A DNA stretch of 10,727 nt from Rhodanobacteraceae bacterium (GTDB lineage Bacteria > Pseudomonadota > Gammaproteobacteria > Xanthomonadales > Rhodanobacteraceae). The position numbers and the translations under genes are program-made. The number at the start of each line of letters is the position of its first letter. The first letter of the stretch is position 1. The notes beneath the pieces are model-generated. The model was not told the origin of the DNA, did not search any database, and saw only the letters and a program-made list of their open reading frames with translations. Location: positions 1 through 10,727 of the forward strand of contig JAICHS010000067.1 in the NCBI GenBank assembly GCA_025924775.1, read 5' to 3'. Positions 1 through 6,336 of this stretch are shown in pieces.

Positions 1-368
1 GCCGCATACTGCAGCACCGCCAGCACTTCCAGCGGCGCCACCGCCACGGTCGCGATCCACGTGATCCAGCCGGAGATGTAACTGGCAAACGATCCAAACG
101 CGAAGTGCGGAAAGCGCACCACCCCGCCCGACACCGGAAACATCGTGCCCAGCTCGGCGTAGGTGAGTCCGATGAACAGGATCATCACCGCGCCCACCAG
201 CCACGACAGGATCGACGCCGGCCCCGCCTGCTGCGCCGCGTTCATCGCCCCGAACAGCCAGCCGGAACCGATGATGGAACCGACCGCGGTGAACAGCAGG
301 CTGATGGTGCCGATGTGGCGCTTCAGGCGATAGTCGTCACCGCCGGGCGTAATGGTTGTCGGTGGCAT
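1..368 (-). CDS. APC-family amino-acid permease, N-terminal part (runs off the left edge)
   Basis: This gene encodes the first 122 residues of an inner-membrane amino-acid/proton transporter and continues beyond position 1. Translation from the ATG at 368 gives a short charged cytoplasmic N-terminus, then a hydrophobic first helix at about residues 19-42 carrying GSIIGSGWLFG, the glycine-rich broken-helix motif of APC transporters. A second helix lies at about 52-76 and is followed by AELGTMFPVSGG, another APC hallmark. A third hydrophobic stretch lies at about 92-120. The start is supported by an AAGGGA-like ribosome binding site (near 375-380) ending about 6 bases before the ATG. The gene begins 57 bases after the amidohydrolase stop on the same strand, so it is probably the last visible gene of the receptor-amidohydrolase unit. 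The family is clear. The loop region resembles aspartate/glutamate-type APC permeases from memory, but the substrate cannot be set from this fragment. Confidence 0.9.
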   Translation of the reverse strand, partial: MPPTTITPGGDDYRLKRHIGTISLLFTAVGSIIGSGWLFGAMNAAQQAGPASILSWLVGAVMILFIGLTYAELGTMFPVSGGVVRFPHFAFGSFASYISGWITWIATVAVAPLEVLAVLQYA

Positions 369-425
369 GCACTTCCCTTGGTTGCGCGAACGTGGTCCGC
401 CGGCCTGGTGCCACGCCCGGTGGCA

Positions 426-2252
426 TCACTCGGCGTGGTCGAATTCCGGCATCGCATCGAACAACTGGCCGCTGCGCCACGTGCCGGCGCCCGGACGCGT
501 GTACACGACCTTGCCGCCGACGATGGTGTACAACACCCGCGTGCGCAGGATGTCGGCGGCAGGCAGCGTCAACAGGTTGCCCGAGAACACGTCGATGTCG
601 GCCAGCTTGCCGGGGCTGAGCGAACCCAGTTCATGTTCCTGGAACATCGCGTAGGCGTTGTTCCAGGTGTAGGACTTCAGTTCCTCGATGCGGGTCTTGG
701 CCTCGGCGGGGAAAAACGTCTTCTTGCCGTGGTCGTAGGCGCGGGTGACGCCGCAATAGAAATTCGGGATCGGGTTGGTGTCCTCGACCGGCGTGTCGGT
801 GCCGTCCAGCACAATCGCGCCGCTCTTGATCAGCGTCTGCCATAGGTAGGCTTCGTCGCGCGCGCGCTGCTGCCCGATGCGCGGCACCACCATCGGGGCA
901 TCCGAGCAGGCGTGGATCGATTGCATCGACGCGATTACGCCCATTTTTGCGAAACGCGGAATGTCGGATGGCGCCAGATTCTGCGCGTGCTCGACACGCC
1001 AGCGCAGCGCGTGCGCGCCCGGATCCTCGTCGAAGATCTGCTGGTACATGTCCAGCACCTCGCGGTTGGCGCGGTCGCCGATCGCGTGGATCGAAACCTG
1101 GAAATCGTCGCGTGCGGCGATGCGCGCGATCTGCGCCAGATCGCGCATGGGCGTGACGCTCTTGCCGGTGACGCCGGGCGCGTCACTGTAGGGTTTCAGG
1201 AACCACGCGCTGCGCGTGCCCAGCGCGCCGTCGGAAACATCCTCGCCCACGCCGCGCACCGTGAAGTGGTTGTCGGCGTAGCCGATGGTCCGGTATTTCG
1301 CGAGGTTCTCATCGAGGCTGGCGACATCCAGCACGCCGACGTTGACGTACAGGCGCAGCGGGAAGCTTCCATCGGCGACGCCTTTCGCGACCTGCTGCTT
1401 CAGCCAGTCGATGGTTTTGAAGTCCTCACCCTGGTCGACGAAACTGGTGATGCCTTTGCTGATCTCGTTCTGCACCGCGAGCTGCAACGCCTTCTCGCGG
1501 CGCGCCTGCTGCTCGGCCGGCGGCAATCCCTTGAGGTACTTCTGGTACGCGGCATACACCGGGCCCGCCGCAGTGTCCTTCAACATGCCGATTGCGTGGC
1601 CAGCGGCATTGCGCACGATGGTGCCACCCACAGGGTCCGGCGTCTGGTCTGTGATGCCGGCCAGCTTCAGCGCCAACGCGTTGGCGTAGAGGCCGTGGTA
1701 GCTGGCGGTGTTCAGCAACACCGGGTTGTGCGGCGATGCCGCGTCCAGGCTCGCCGGCAGCGGCAGGCCGCCCAGGTTCGGCTGCGGCGCCCGGTCCCAT
1801 TTGCTTTCCAGCCAACCGAAGCCGACGATCCATTCGCCCGGCTTGGCCTTGGCTACCGCGGCCTTCACCAGCGCGACCACGCCGTCCCAGTTTGCAGCCT
1901 TGCCGACGTTGATCTGCATCAACGATTCGCCGGTGTCCAGCAGGTGCCCGTGACCCTCGATGAACCCGGGCGTCACGAATGCGCCATGCAGGTCCATCAC
2001 CTTGGTCTGCTTGCCGATGTAGTGCGAAATCGACTCGTCGCTGCCGACGGCCAGGATCTTGCCGTCGCGCACCGCCAGCGCCTGCGCCTTCGGCTGCAAC
2101 GGGTCGAGTGTGGCGATGGTCGCATCGCGCAGCACCAGGTCGGCCGGTTGCAACGTCGGCGTGAATCCGCTGACCTGCGGCGCACTGGCGGCGAACGCGG
2201 TCGCCACCATGGCCAGTCCGATACACGGTAACCACGCACGCACCAACTTCAT
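426..2252 (-). CDS. Exported YtcJ-type amidohydrolase (Amidohydro_3 family)
   Basis: This 608-residue metal-dependent hydrolase belongs to the YtcJ/Amidohydro_3 branch of the amidohydrolase superfamily, whose members cleave amide or related bonds. Residues 1-22 form a signal peptide (KLVR, hydrophobic core, AFA-A), so the enzyme is probably periplasmic. Visible motifs in order are PGFIEGHGH (about 96-103), with the metal-binding HxH at H101/H103; VSDGALGTRSAW (339-350); SIHAIGDRAN (387-396), with H389; RVEHAQ (419-424), with H422; and DGTDTPVE (483-490), with D486, the usual catalytic aspartate region. Length and motif order fit a full-length family member. Oddly, the residue four positions before the DGAL aspartate is E337, where many relatives have the lysine of a KxxxDG motif. 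The gene starts 61 bases after the receptor stop and is probably cotranscribed with it. The substrate is unknown; neighbours suggest an N-acyl amino acid or peptide-like compound. It does not resemble the D-aminoacylase branch closely enough to name it that. Confidence 0.9.
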   Translation of the reverse strand: MKLVRAWLPCIGLAMVATAFAASAPQVSGFTPTLQPADLVLRDATIATLDPLQPKAQALAVRDGKILAVGSDESISHYIGKQTKVMDLHGAFVTPGFIEGHGHLLDTGESLMQINVGKAANWDGVVALVKAAVAKAKPGEWIVGFGWLESKWDRAPQPNLGGLPLPASLDAASPHNPVLLNTASYHGLYANALALKLAGITDQTPDPVGGTIVRNAAGHAIGMLKDTAAGPVYAAYQKYLKGLPPAEQQARREKALQLAVQNEISKGITSFVDQGEDFKTIDWLKQQVAKGVADGSFPLRLYVNVGVLDVASLDENLAKYRTIGYADNHFTVRGVGEDVSDGALGTRSAWFLKPYSDAPGVTGKSVTPMRDLAQIARIAARDDFQVSIHAIGDRANREVLDMYQQIFDEDPGAHALRWRVEHAQNLAPSDIPRFAKMGVIASMQSIHACSDAPMVVPRIGQQRARDEAYLWQTLIKSGAIVLDGTDTPVEDTNPIPNFYCGVTRAYDHGKKTFFPAEAKTRIEELKSYTWNNAYAMFQEHELGSLSPGKLADIDVFSGNLLTLPAADILRTRVLYTIVGGKVVYTRPGAGTWRSGQLFDAMPEFDHAE

Positions 2253-2273
2253 CGCACTACCCCGCTCCGGTCG

Positions 2274-2287
2274 GCGCCAGCTGGCGC
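2274..2287. other. Perfect 14-base palindrome between receptor and amidohydrolase
   Basis: GCGCCAGCTGGCGC is perfectly self-complementary and lies in the 61-base spacer between the receptor stop and the amidohydrolase start. No T-run follows on either strand, so it is not a standard terminator. It could be a protein binding site or, in RNA, a short structure affecting mRNA ends. It may also be chance in GC-rich DNA. Confidence 0.3.
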
Positions 2288-2313
2288 AAGTCCATCAAAA
2301 TACAACGACCGCA

Positions 2314-4812
2314 CTACCAACGGTACGTGACCTTGGTGTAGAAATACGCGCCGCTGAACCCGAACGGCGAGAGCTGCGAATACGGGAACACGCCATTGGT
2401 ATTCTGGCCTGCGCGTACCCGGTCCGGATAGTTGTTGAGCACGTTGTCACCACCCAGCGTGAAGGTCCAGCGGTCCAAAAAGTAGTTCGCGTTGAGGTCG
2501 AGGGTCCACTCAGGCGAATAGACCTGGTCGAAGATGTAGCTGGTCGAGCTGTAACTGGTGACCGATCCGTAACGCGTCAGCGTGCCGCCGAATTCCCAGT
2601 TGCCGACATCGTAGCGCTCGTCGAGGATCAGTTTGCTGCGCGGCGCGGCATCGGCCATCAGGCCCTTGATCGCATTGCGGTTGAGGCGCTGGAAGTTGAC
2701 ACCCAGCGAATCGAGGATCGCGGGATTGGGTTCGACCTTGGTGACCTTGTTCTTGTGGTAGTCCGCGCTGATCGTGGTGCTGAGCGTGCCGGCGTTGCCG
2801 AAGTCCGCGCGATACGTGGCGACGATGTCGATGCCCTGCGAACGCACCGTGCCGGCGTTGGTGAAATAGTTGAAGCCGCTGTAGCCCGGACTCGTGACCC
2901 CGTGACTGGCGAGGTAGCCCAGCACCTCCGGCGTCGTCAACGGGATGGTACTGGACAGCGCGATCCGGTTGTCCACCGTCACCTGATACAGGTCGACCGT
3001 CGCGGTGAAGGCGTTGTTCGGTGTCCACACCGCGCCAATCGTGTAGTTTCTGGCCTTCTCTGGCTTCAGCGGTTCGCCACCCAGCAACGCGGCCAGCGGC
3101 ATGGTGGACGGCACGATGCCGCGCAGGTAGATGCCTTCCGGCAAACCGAGGTTGTTGCCCGCGCCGAACGACGTCGAGGACGTCTCGAAGTAGTGTTCCT
3201 GGCCCAGCGTGGGCGCACGGAAGCCGGTCGAAATCGTGCCGCGCAACGCAAACGCCTTGTTGAATTCGTAGCGGCCGGACAATGCGTACGAGGTGTTGCT
3301 GCCGAAGTCGGAATAATTGGAGTGGCGCGCCGACAACGACATGTCGAAGGCGTCGGTGAGGTTCGATTCGAGCTGCACGTACTCGGCCAGGCTGTGGCGC
3401 GAAACCGAAATGGCATCCGACGGCGACCAGCCGGCGAAGCCCTGCGCACCGCCGGTCGCGTCGTTGTGGGTCGTGCTGATGTAGTACGAACCCAGGTCAC
3501 CGGCCGCCACGCTGTAGCTTTGCCGCAGCCACTGGGTGCCGAACGCCACGTTCAGGGGGTGCGACAACCAGCTCACGTCCAGCGGCTTGGAAATGTCGAC
3601 GTCGAACGTCTGTTGCTTCGCGCGCAGGATGCCGTCGTGGAACTCGGTCGGACTGGTGCCGAAATCCGCGAGCATCGCGAAGTTGGTGGTGTTTTCCGTC
3701 GCATAGGAAACACGGTTGCCGCCGGTGTTCGCGCTGACGTCCCAATTCCAGCCGTCGAGCACACCGCGCAATCCGGCGACCAGCGCGCTGTCGGTCGAAA
3801 CGCCGCGCTCGTGCGGCAGGAATCCGTCCGGGAAGGGGCTGATGGCCAGCCATGGGCTTTTCGGATGCGTCGTATTGAGGCCATAACGGTAGAAGTCGTA
3901 CGGCGTGCCTTCACGCCGCCCGAAATGCCCGTACGCATAGAACTGCACGTTGGGCGTGATGTCGTATTGCCCGTTGATCAGCGCGTTGGAATCCTTGAAC
4001 GGCACGACGCCGGTGTGGAACAGGGTGCCGTACTGCGTCAGGCCGGCCCTGACATCCGGCTCGGCACGATTGGTTTCATTCTGCCCCCCGTCCTCGAGGC
4101 TGAAACGCATCCAGCCCTTGTCGCCGAGCGCCACGCCGAAGTTGCCAGCGCCGCGCCACGTCCTGCCATCGCCTGCGGCGTACTGTCCGACGGTGGCGGT
4201 GACGTTGCCGCCCTTCGCGCCTTTTTTCAGGATCACGTTGACCACGCCCGCGATGGCGTCGGAGCCGTATTGCGCGGACGCGCCGTCGCGCAGCACTTCG
4301 ATGTGATCGACCGCAGACAACGGGATCGTGTTGAGGTCGTAGCCCTGCGAGCCCACGCCGATGTTGGCGAGGGTCATCACCAGCGCGCCCGGATGCCAGC
4401 GCTTGCCGTCGACCAGCACCAGCACTTCGTCGGGCGGCATGCTGCGCAACTGGAACGGGCGCTGGAAGGCTTCGAGATCCGAGGCCGGCGACATCGGGAA
4501 GTTCAGCGACGGGATCGCGCGCGACAACGCGGTGCCGAAGTCAAACGCGCCGGTCTGCCGCAGCGTTTCGCCGGAGACCACATCGACTGGCTGCAGCGAA
4601 TCCTTCAGGGTCCGACCCAGTACGCGCGTGCCCGTCACCACCACCGTGGAGAGCGTGGCAGGTCGCTTGGAGTTCGTCGGCTGGGCCGTGGACTCCTGCG
4701 GCGGTGCCGTGGTCGAGGCCGGTGCATCCTGCGCGGCGGCGGTACCTGCCAGTGCCAGGCCGATGGCCGCCGCCAACAGCGTCGGGATGATGGTCTGTGC
4801 GTGCTTGTTCAT
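2314..4812 (-). CDS. TonB-dependent outer-membrane receptor
   Basis: This 832-residue TonB-dependent receptor is an outer-membrane beta-barrel that takes up a ligand using TonB energy. From the ATG at 4812 the protein has a signal peptide at residues 1-28 (hydrophobic core, then GTAAAQ), a short low-complexity linker, and a TonB-box-like segment LSTVVVTGTR (54-63). A plug domain follows (about 66-205), with the strongly conserved IEVLRDGASAQYGSDAIAGV (171-190) and VNVILKKG. The barrel ends in the aromatic TYRW, as expected for outer-membrane insertion. The open frame extends 53 codons further upstream, but that part lacks a signal peptide. A GGGGAG ribosome binding site 8 bases before 4812 decides the start. 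It is followed by the amidohydrolase and permease on the same strand and preceded by lysR. Neighbouring peptidases suggest a peptide or amino-acid-derived ligand rather than a siderophore, but ligand prediction from sequence alone is weak. Confidence 0.95.
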   Translation of the reverse strand: MNKHAQTIIPTLLAAAIGLALAGTAAAQDAPASTTAPPQESTAQPTNSKRPATLSTVVVTGTRVLGRTLKDSLQPVDVVSGETLRQTGAFDFGTALSRAIPSLNFPMSPASDLEAFQRPFQLRSMPPDEVLVLVDGKRWHPGALVMTLANIGVGSQGYDLNTIPLSAVDHIEVLRDGASAQYGSDAIAGVVNVILKKGAKGGNVTATVGQYAAGDGRTWRGAGNFGVALGDKGWMRFSLEDGGQNETNRAEPDVRAGLTQYGTLFHTGVVPFKDSNALINGQYDITPNVQFYAYGHFGRREGTPYDFYRYGLNTTHPKSPWLAISPFPDGFLPHERGVSTDSALVAGLRGVLDGWNWDVSANTGGNRVSYATENTTNFAMLADFGTSPTEFHDGILRAKQQTFDVDISKPLDVSWLSHPLNVAFGTQWLRQSYSVAAGDLGSYYISTTHNDATGGAQGFAGWSPSDAISVSRHSLAEYVQLESNLTDAFDMSLSARHSNYSDFGSNTSYALSGRYEFNKAFALRGTISTGFRAPTLGQEHYFETSSTSFGAGNNLGLPEGIYLRGIVPSTMPLAALLGGEPLKPEKARNYTIGAVWTPNNAFTATVDLYQVTVDNRIALSSTIPLTTPEVLGYLASHGVTSPGYSGFNYFTNAGTVRSQGIDIVATYRADFGNAGTLSTTISADYHKNKVTKVEPNPAILDSLGVNFQRLNRNAIKGLMADAAPRSKLILDERYDVGNWEFGGTLTRYGSVTSYSSTSYIFDQVYSPEWTLDLNANYFLDRWTFTLGGDNVLNNYPDRVRAGQNTNGVFPYSQLSPFGFSGAYFYTKVTYRW

Positions 4813-4820
4813 CGAAACGT

Positions 4821-4826
4821 CTCCCC
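4821..4826 (-). promoter_or_regulatory. Ribosome binding site deciding the receptor start
   Basis: On the minus strand this reads GGGGAG, 8 bases before the ATG at 4812. It selects that start, which gives an immediate signal peptide, over the open frame extending upstream to 4971. Confidence 0.75.
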
Positions 4827-4885
4827 GGTGATGACCGATGGGTGATTGACGACAATCCGGTTGCAAAGAACCCCAAGCCGATCCA

Positions 4886-4898
4886 CGGCCCCGGCCGA
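4886..4898. promoter_or_regulatory. Candidate operator upstream of the receptor (shared motif, copy 1)
   Basis: The plus strand reads CGGCCCCGGCCGA, an inverted repeat with CGGCC and GGCCG arms around CC. The identical 13-mer occurs at 5966-5978 on the other side of lysR. Both copies are preceded by CCGAT (three extra bases separate it here) and followed two bases later by GTA. The copy lies about 74 bases upstream of the receptor ATG. On the minus strand it directly follows TACGCT (4898-4903), a weak -10-like hexamer, so it may overlap a transcription start. A weak TTGGCG (4923-4928) lies 19 bases further upstream. The repeat is seen directly; its function is inferred. Confidence 0.35.
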
Positions 4899-4930
4899 GC
4901 GTAGCCACAACCGCGCGGCTCCCGCCAATG

Positions 4931-4963
4931 AAAAAACCAACACCAGATATAACCGGACGTTGG
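4931..4963 (-). terminator. Rho-independent terminator after lysR
   Basis: Read on the minus strand, CCAAC (4963-4959) pairs with GTTGG (4941-4937). Inside that, CCGG (4956-4953) pairs with CTGG (4946-4943) using one G-U pair, closing a six-base TTATAT loop. Six Ts (4936-4931) follow immediately. It lies 35 bases past the lysR stop and so should end the lysR transcript before the receptor. A second hairpin just upstream competes for the CCAAC arm. Confidence 0.6.
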
Positions 4964-4998
4964 GGGCCCAACCCCGACGCGCGCTCGCCAACGACGGA

Positions 4999-5901
4999 TC
5001 AGGCCTGCACGAGCATCCGCTGCGCCAGCTGACGCACCAGGTCCAGGAAGCGCTTTTGCACCGCGTTCAATGGGTTGTCGGGGCGGTGCATCGCGTACAG
5101 CACGACCTCGAGGTGTGGCTTCAGCGGTCGCATCTGAACGCTGTTGGCGTGGCCACAGCGCGCCGTGAACGGATCGACCAGGGCCAGCCCTTCCCCCTTT
5201 GCCACCAATGCTTGCGCCAGCTGGTAGGTCTGCACCGAAACCGCGGTGCGCGGCGCGGGCTCGACCCGCGACAGGTGGGTCTGCAGCATGTTGCCAAGGG
5301 CATCGCGCACATTGATGCCGATCATCGGCTGGCCCGCCAGCGCCTCGATGGGCAGCGGCTGCGCCAGCTCGGATTCCGGCCACCAGCCGGGCGGCGCAAT
5401 CACCATCACCTGGCCGCGGCACAACACCTTCTGGCGCAGGTTCTGGTGACCGGTGTCCTGCAGCGTCAGGCCGATGTCGGTTTCGCGCAGCGTCAGCGAC
5501 TCGCACATCACCGCCGAGTGCTGGGTGGACAACTCCGCGACTGCCGCGGGAAACGCCTTGCGCATCAATACCGTCGCCGCGGGCAGCAGCGTCAGGGCCA
5601 GCGTCGGCGTGCAGGTGACGCGCAGGGGACTGCTTCCGGGCTGGCCCATGTTGGTGGTCAACCGTTGCAGCTCGTGCACGTCCTGGATGATCTTTTCGAT
5701 GCGGTCGCGCAGCAGCATCGCCTGCTGCGTAGGCTGCAGGCGTCCGCGCACCCGGCTGAACAGCGCGAAGCCCAGCGTGTCCTCGGCGTGTTGCAGGGCC
5801 TTGCTGGCCGCCGGCTGTGAAATGTTGAGAAGCTTGGCCGCACCGGTCAGGCTGCCGGTGGTCAACACGGCGTGGAACAGTTCGATGTAGCGCAAACGCA
5901 T
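4999..5901 (-). CDS. LysR-type transcriptional regulator
   Basis: This 300-residue LysR-family DNA-binding regulator has the usual length for the family. Residues 1-60 form the winged helix-turn-helix: LRYIELFHAVLTTGSLTGAA, then KLLNISQPAASKALQHAE, the family's recognition-helix region, followed by LGFALFSR. The remainder, from about residue 90, is the periplasmic-binding-protein-like effector domain, starting near LRVTCTPTLALTLLP. The start at 5901 gives the standard N-terminus; a GAGGGG 12 bases upstream is a rather distant ribosome binding site. It reads in the same direction as the receptor 186 bases downstream and divergently from the P1 peptidase. LysR proteins usually control neighbouring and divergent genes and themselves, so both flanking units are candidate targets. 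The shared 13-base motif on either side of this gene would fit its operator, though it lacks the classic T-N11-A spacing. The effector cannot be named; an amino acid or peptide product is a guess from context. Confidence 0.95.
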   Translation of the reverse strand: MRLRYIELFHAVLTTGSLTGAAKLLNISQPAASKALQHAEDTLGFALFSRVRGRLQPTQQAMLLRDRIEKIIQDVHELQRLTTNMGQPGSSPLRVTCTPTLALTLLPAATVLMRKAFPAAVAELSTQHSAVMCESLTLRETDIGLTLQDTGHQNLRQKVLCRGQVMVIAPPGWWPESELAQPLPIEALAGQPMIGINVRDALGNMLQTHLSRVEPAPRTAVSVQTYQLAQALVAKGEGLALVDPFTARCGHANSVQMRPLKPHLEVVLYAMHRPDNPLNAVQKRFLDLVRQLAQRMLVQA

Positions 5902-5965
5902 GTCGGATGGTCGCCCCTCTGCGGCCGGTCAAGCAGGCGCCAATCATCGCACGAACCGTACCGAT

Positions 5966-5978
5966 CGGCCCCGGCCGA
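5966..5978. promoter_or_regulatory. Candidate operator upstream of lysR (shared motif, copy 2)
   Basis: This is the second exact copy of CGGCCCCGGCCGA. Here the symmetry extends one base further to TCGGCC-CC-GGCCGA (5965-5978). It lies about 65 bases upstream of the lysR ATG, close to the distance seen for the receptor copy. On the minus strand it follows TACTTT (5978-5983), a weak -10-like hexamer in the same relative position as TACGCT at the other copy. It could mediate lysR autoregulation and control of the divergent peptidase. Function is inferred. Confidence 0.35.
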
Positions 5979-6068
5979 AAGTACGGGCGGCTCGCTACAC
6001 TGCGCCGATCGCTTGCACGCGGCTTCTGCCCACCCGATGCGCGCTACATGTCAGCAATCAACATCCTT

Positions 6069-6260
6069 GTCATTCCGGGGCCGCCCGCGCTGTTTGCGGA
6101 CGGAACCCGGAATCGGTCTGCGTTTGCCGGGTCTGCAAAACCGATTGACTCGCACCATCCATGGCGCTCGCGCTACGCGCCGCCTTGGGCGTTCGCGTTT
6201 GCAATCCTGCAAACGCAGTCGGGCTCGCCTGCGATGAAGCCGCAGGCGCCCCGGAATGAC
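6069..6260. repeat. Structured palindromic repeat with 12-base terminal inverted repeats (MITE- or REP-like)
   Basis: The element is bounded by GTCATTCCGGGG (6069-6080) and its exact reverse complement CCCCGGAATGAC (6249-6260). Inside are successive hairpins. ATTCCGGG (6072-6079) pairs with CCCGGAAT (6106-6113), enclosing CCGCCCGC/GCGGACGG (6081-6088, 6096-6103, one mismatch that becomes G-U in minus-strand RNA). AATCGGT/ACCGATT (6111-6117, 6140-6146) encloses TTTGC/GCAAA. GGCGC/GCGCC lies at 6163-6167 and 6177-6181. GCGTTTGCA/TGCAAACGC (6195-6203, 6208-6216) has a four-base loop. CGCCTGCG/CGCAGGCG lies at 6226-6233 and 6241-6248. There is no transposase and no clear target-site duplication. 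Repeats with GTCATTCCGG ends are common between genes in proteobacteria, including Xanthomonadales (from memory). Dispersal in this genome cannot be shown from one copy. Confidence 0.7.
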
Positions 6261-6336
6261 GACAAAATATTCAACCGTGTGCATCAGCCTTGCTGAGACA
6301 CGACGCTAATCGGGTCCACTCAACGGGAAACTCGCC

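Larger units (their letters stand above)
5902..6336. other. Divergent intergenic region between lysR and the P1 peptidase
   Basis: This is the only gap longer than 300 bases. The lysR-proximal part (5902-6068) holds the shared CGGCCCCGGCCGA motif and a weak TACACT (5996-6001) on the plus strand that could be a -10 box but has no convincing -35. The middle (6069-6260) is occupied by the structured repeat described separately. The remaining 76 bases (6261-6336), AT-richer at ACAAAATATTCA, must carry any promoter close to the peptidase, but no consensus promoter is obvious. A GGGAAA at 6325-6330 is a weak ribosome binding site. I see no credible coding sequence. Confidence 0.7.

Noticed and set aside
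2059..4845. A 928-codon open frame on the plus strand, antisense to the receptor and amidohydrolase start
   Set aside because: It is longer than the real gene opposite it, but the translation is arginine- and valine-rich without any recognisable motif, and the minus strand encodes a clear receptor. Long antisense frames are usual in GC-rich coding DNA.
4813..4971. A 53-codon upstream extension of the receptor
   Set aside because: It would put non-hydrophobic sequence ahead of the signal peptide and pass through the lysR terminator. The GGGGAG site before 4812 fits the shorter form.
4541..5947. A 468-codon minus-strand frame spanning lysR and the receptor start
   Set aside because: It lies out of frame with two well-supported genes and crosses the terminator region; the composition is that of a shadow frame.
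5996..6001. TACACT as a plus-strand -10 box for the peptidase
   Set aside because: There is no matching -35 at normal spacing, and it would create a leader of more than 300 bases through the structured repeat. It is mentioned only in the intergenic entry.
6051..6284. A 77-codon minus-strand frame inside the intergenic repeat
   Set aside because: It is made almost entirely of the palindromic repeat, is arginine-rich, and has no sign of being a protein.
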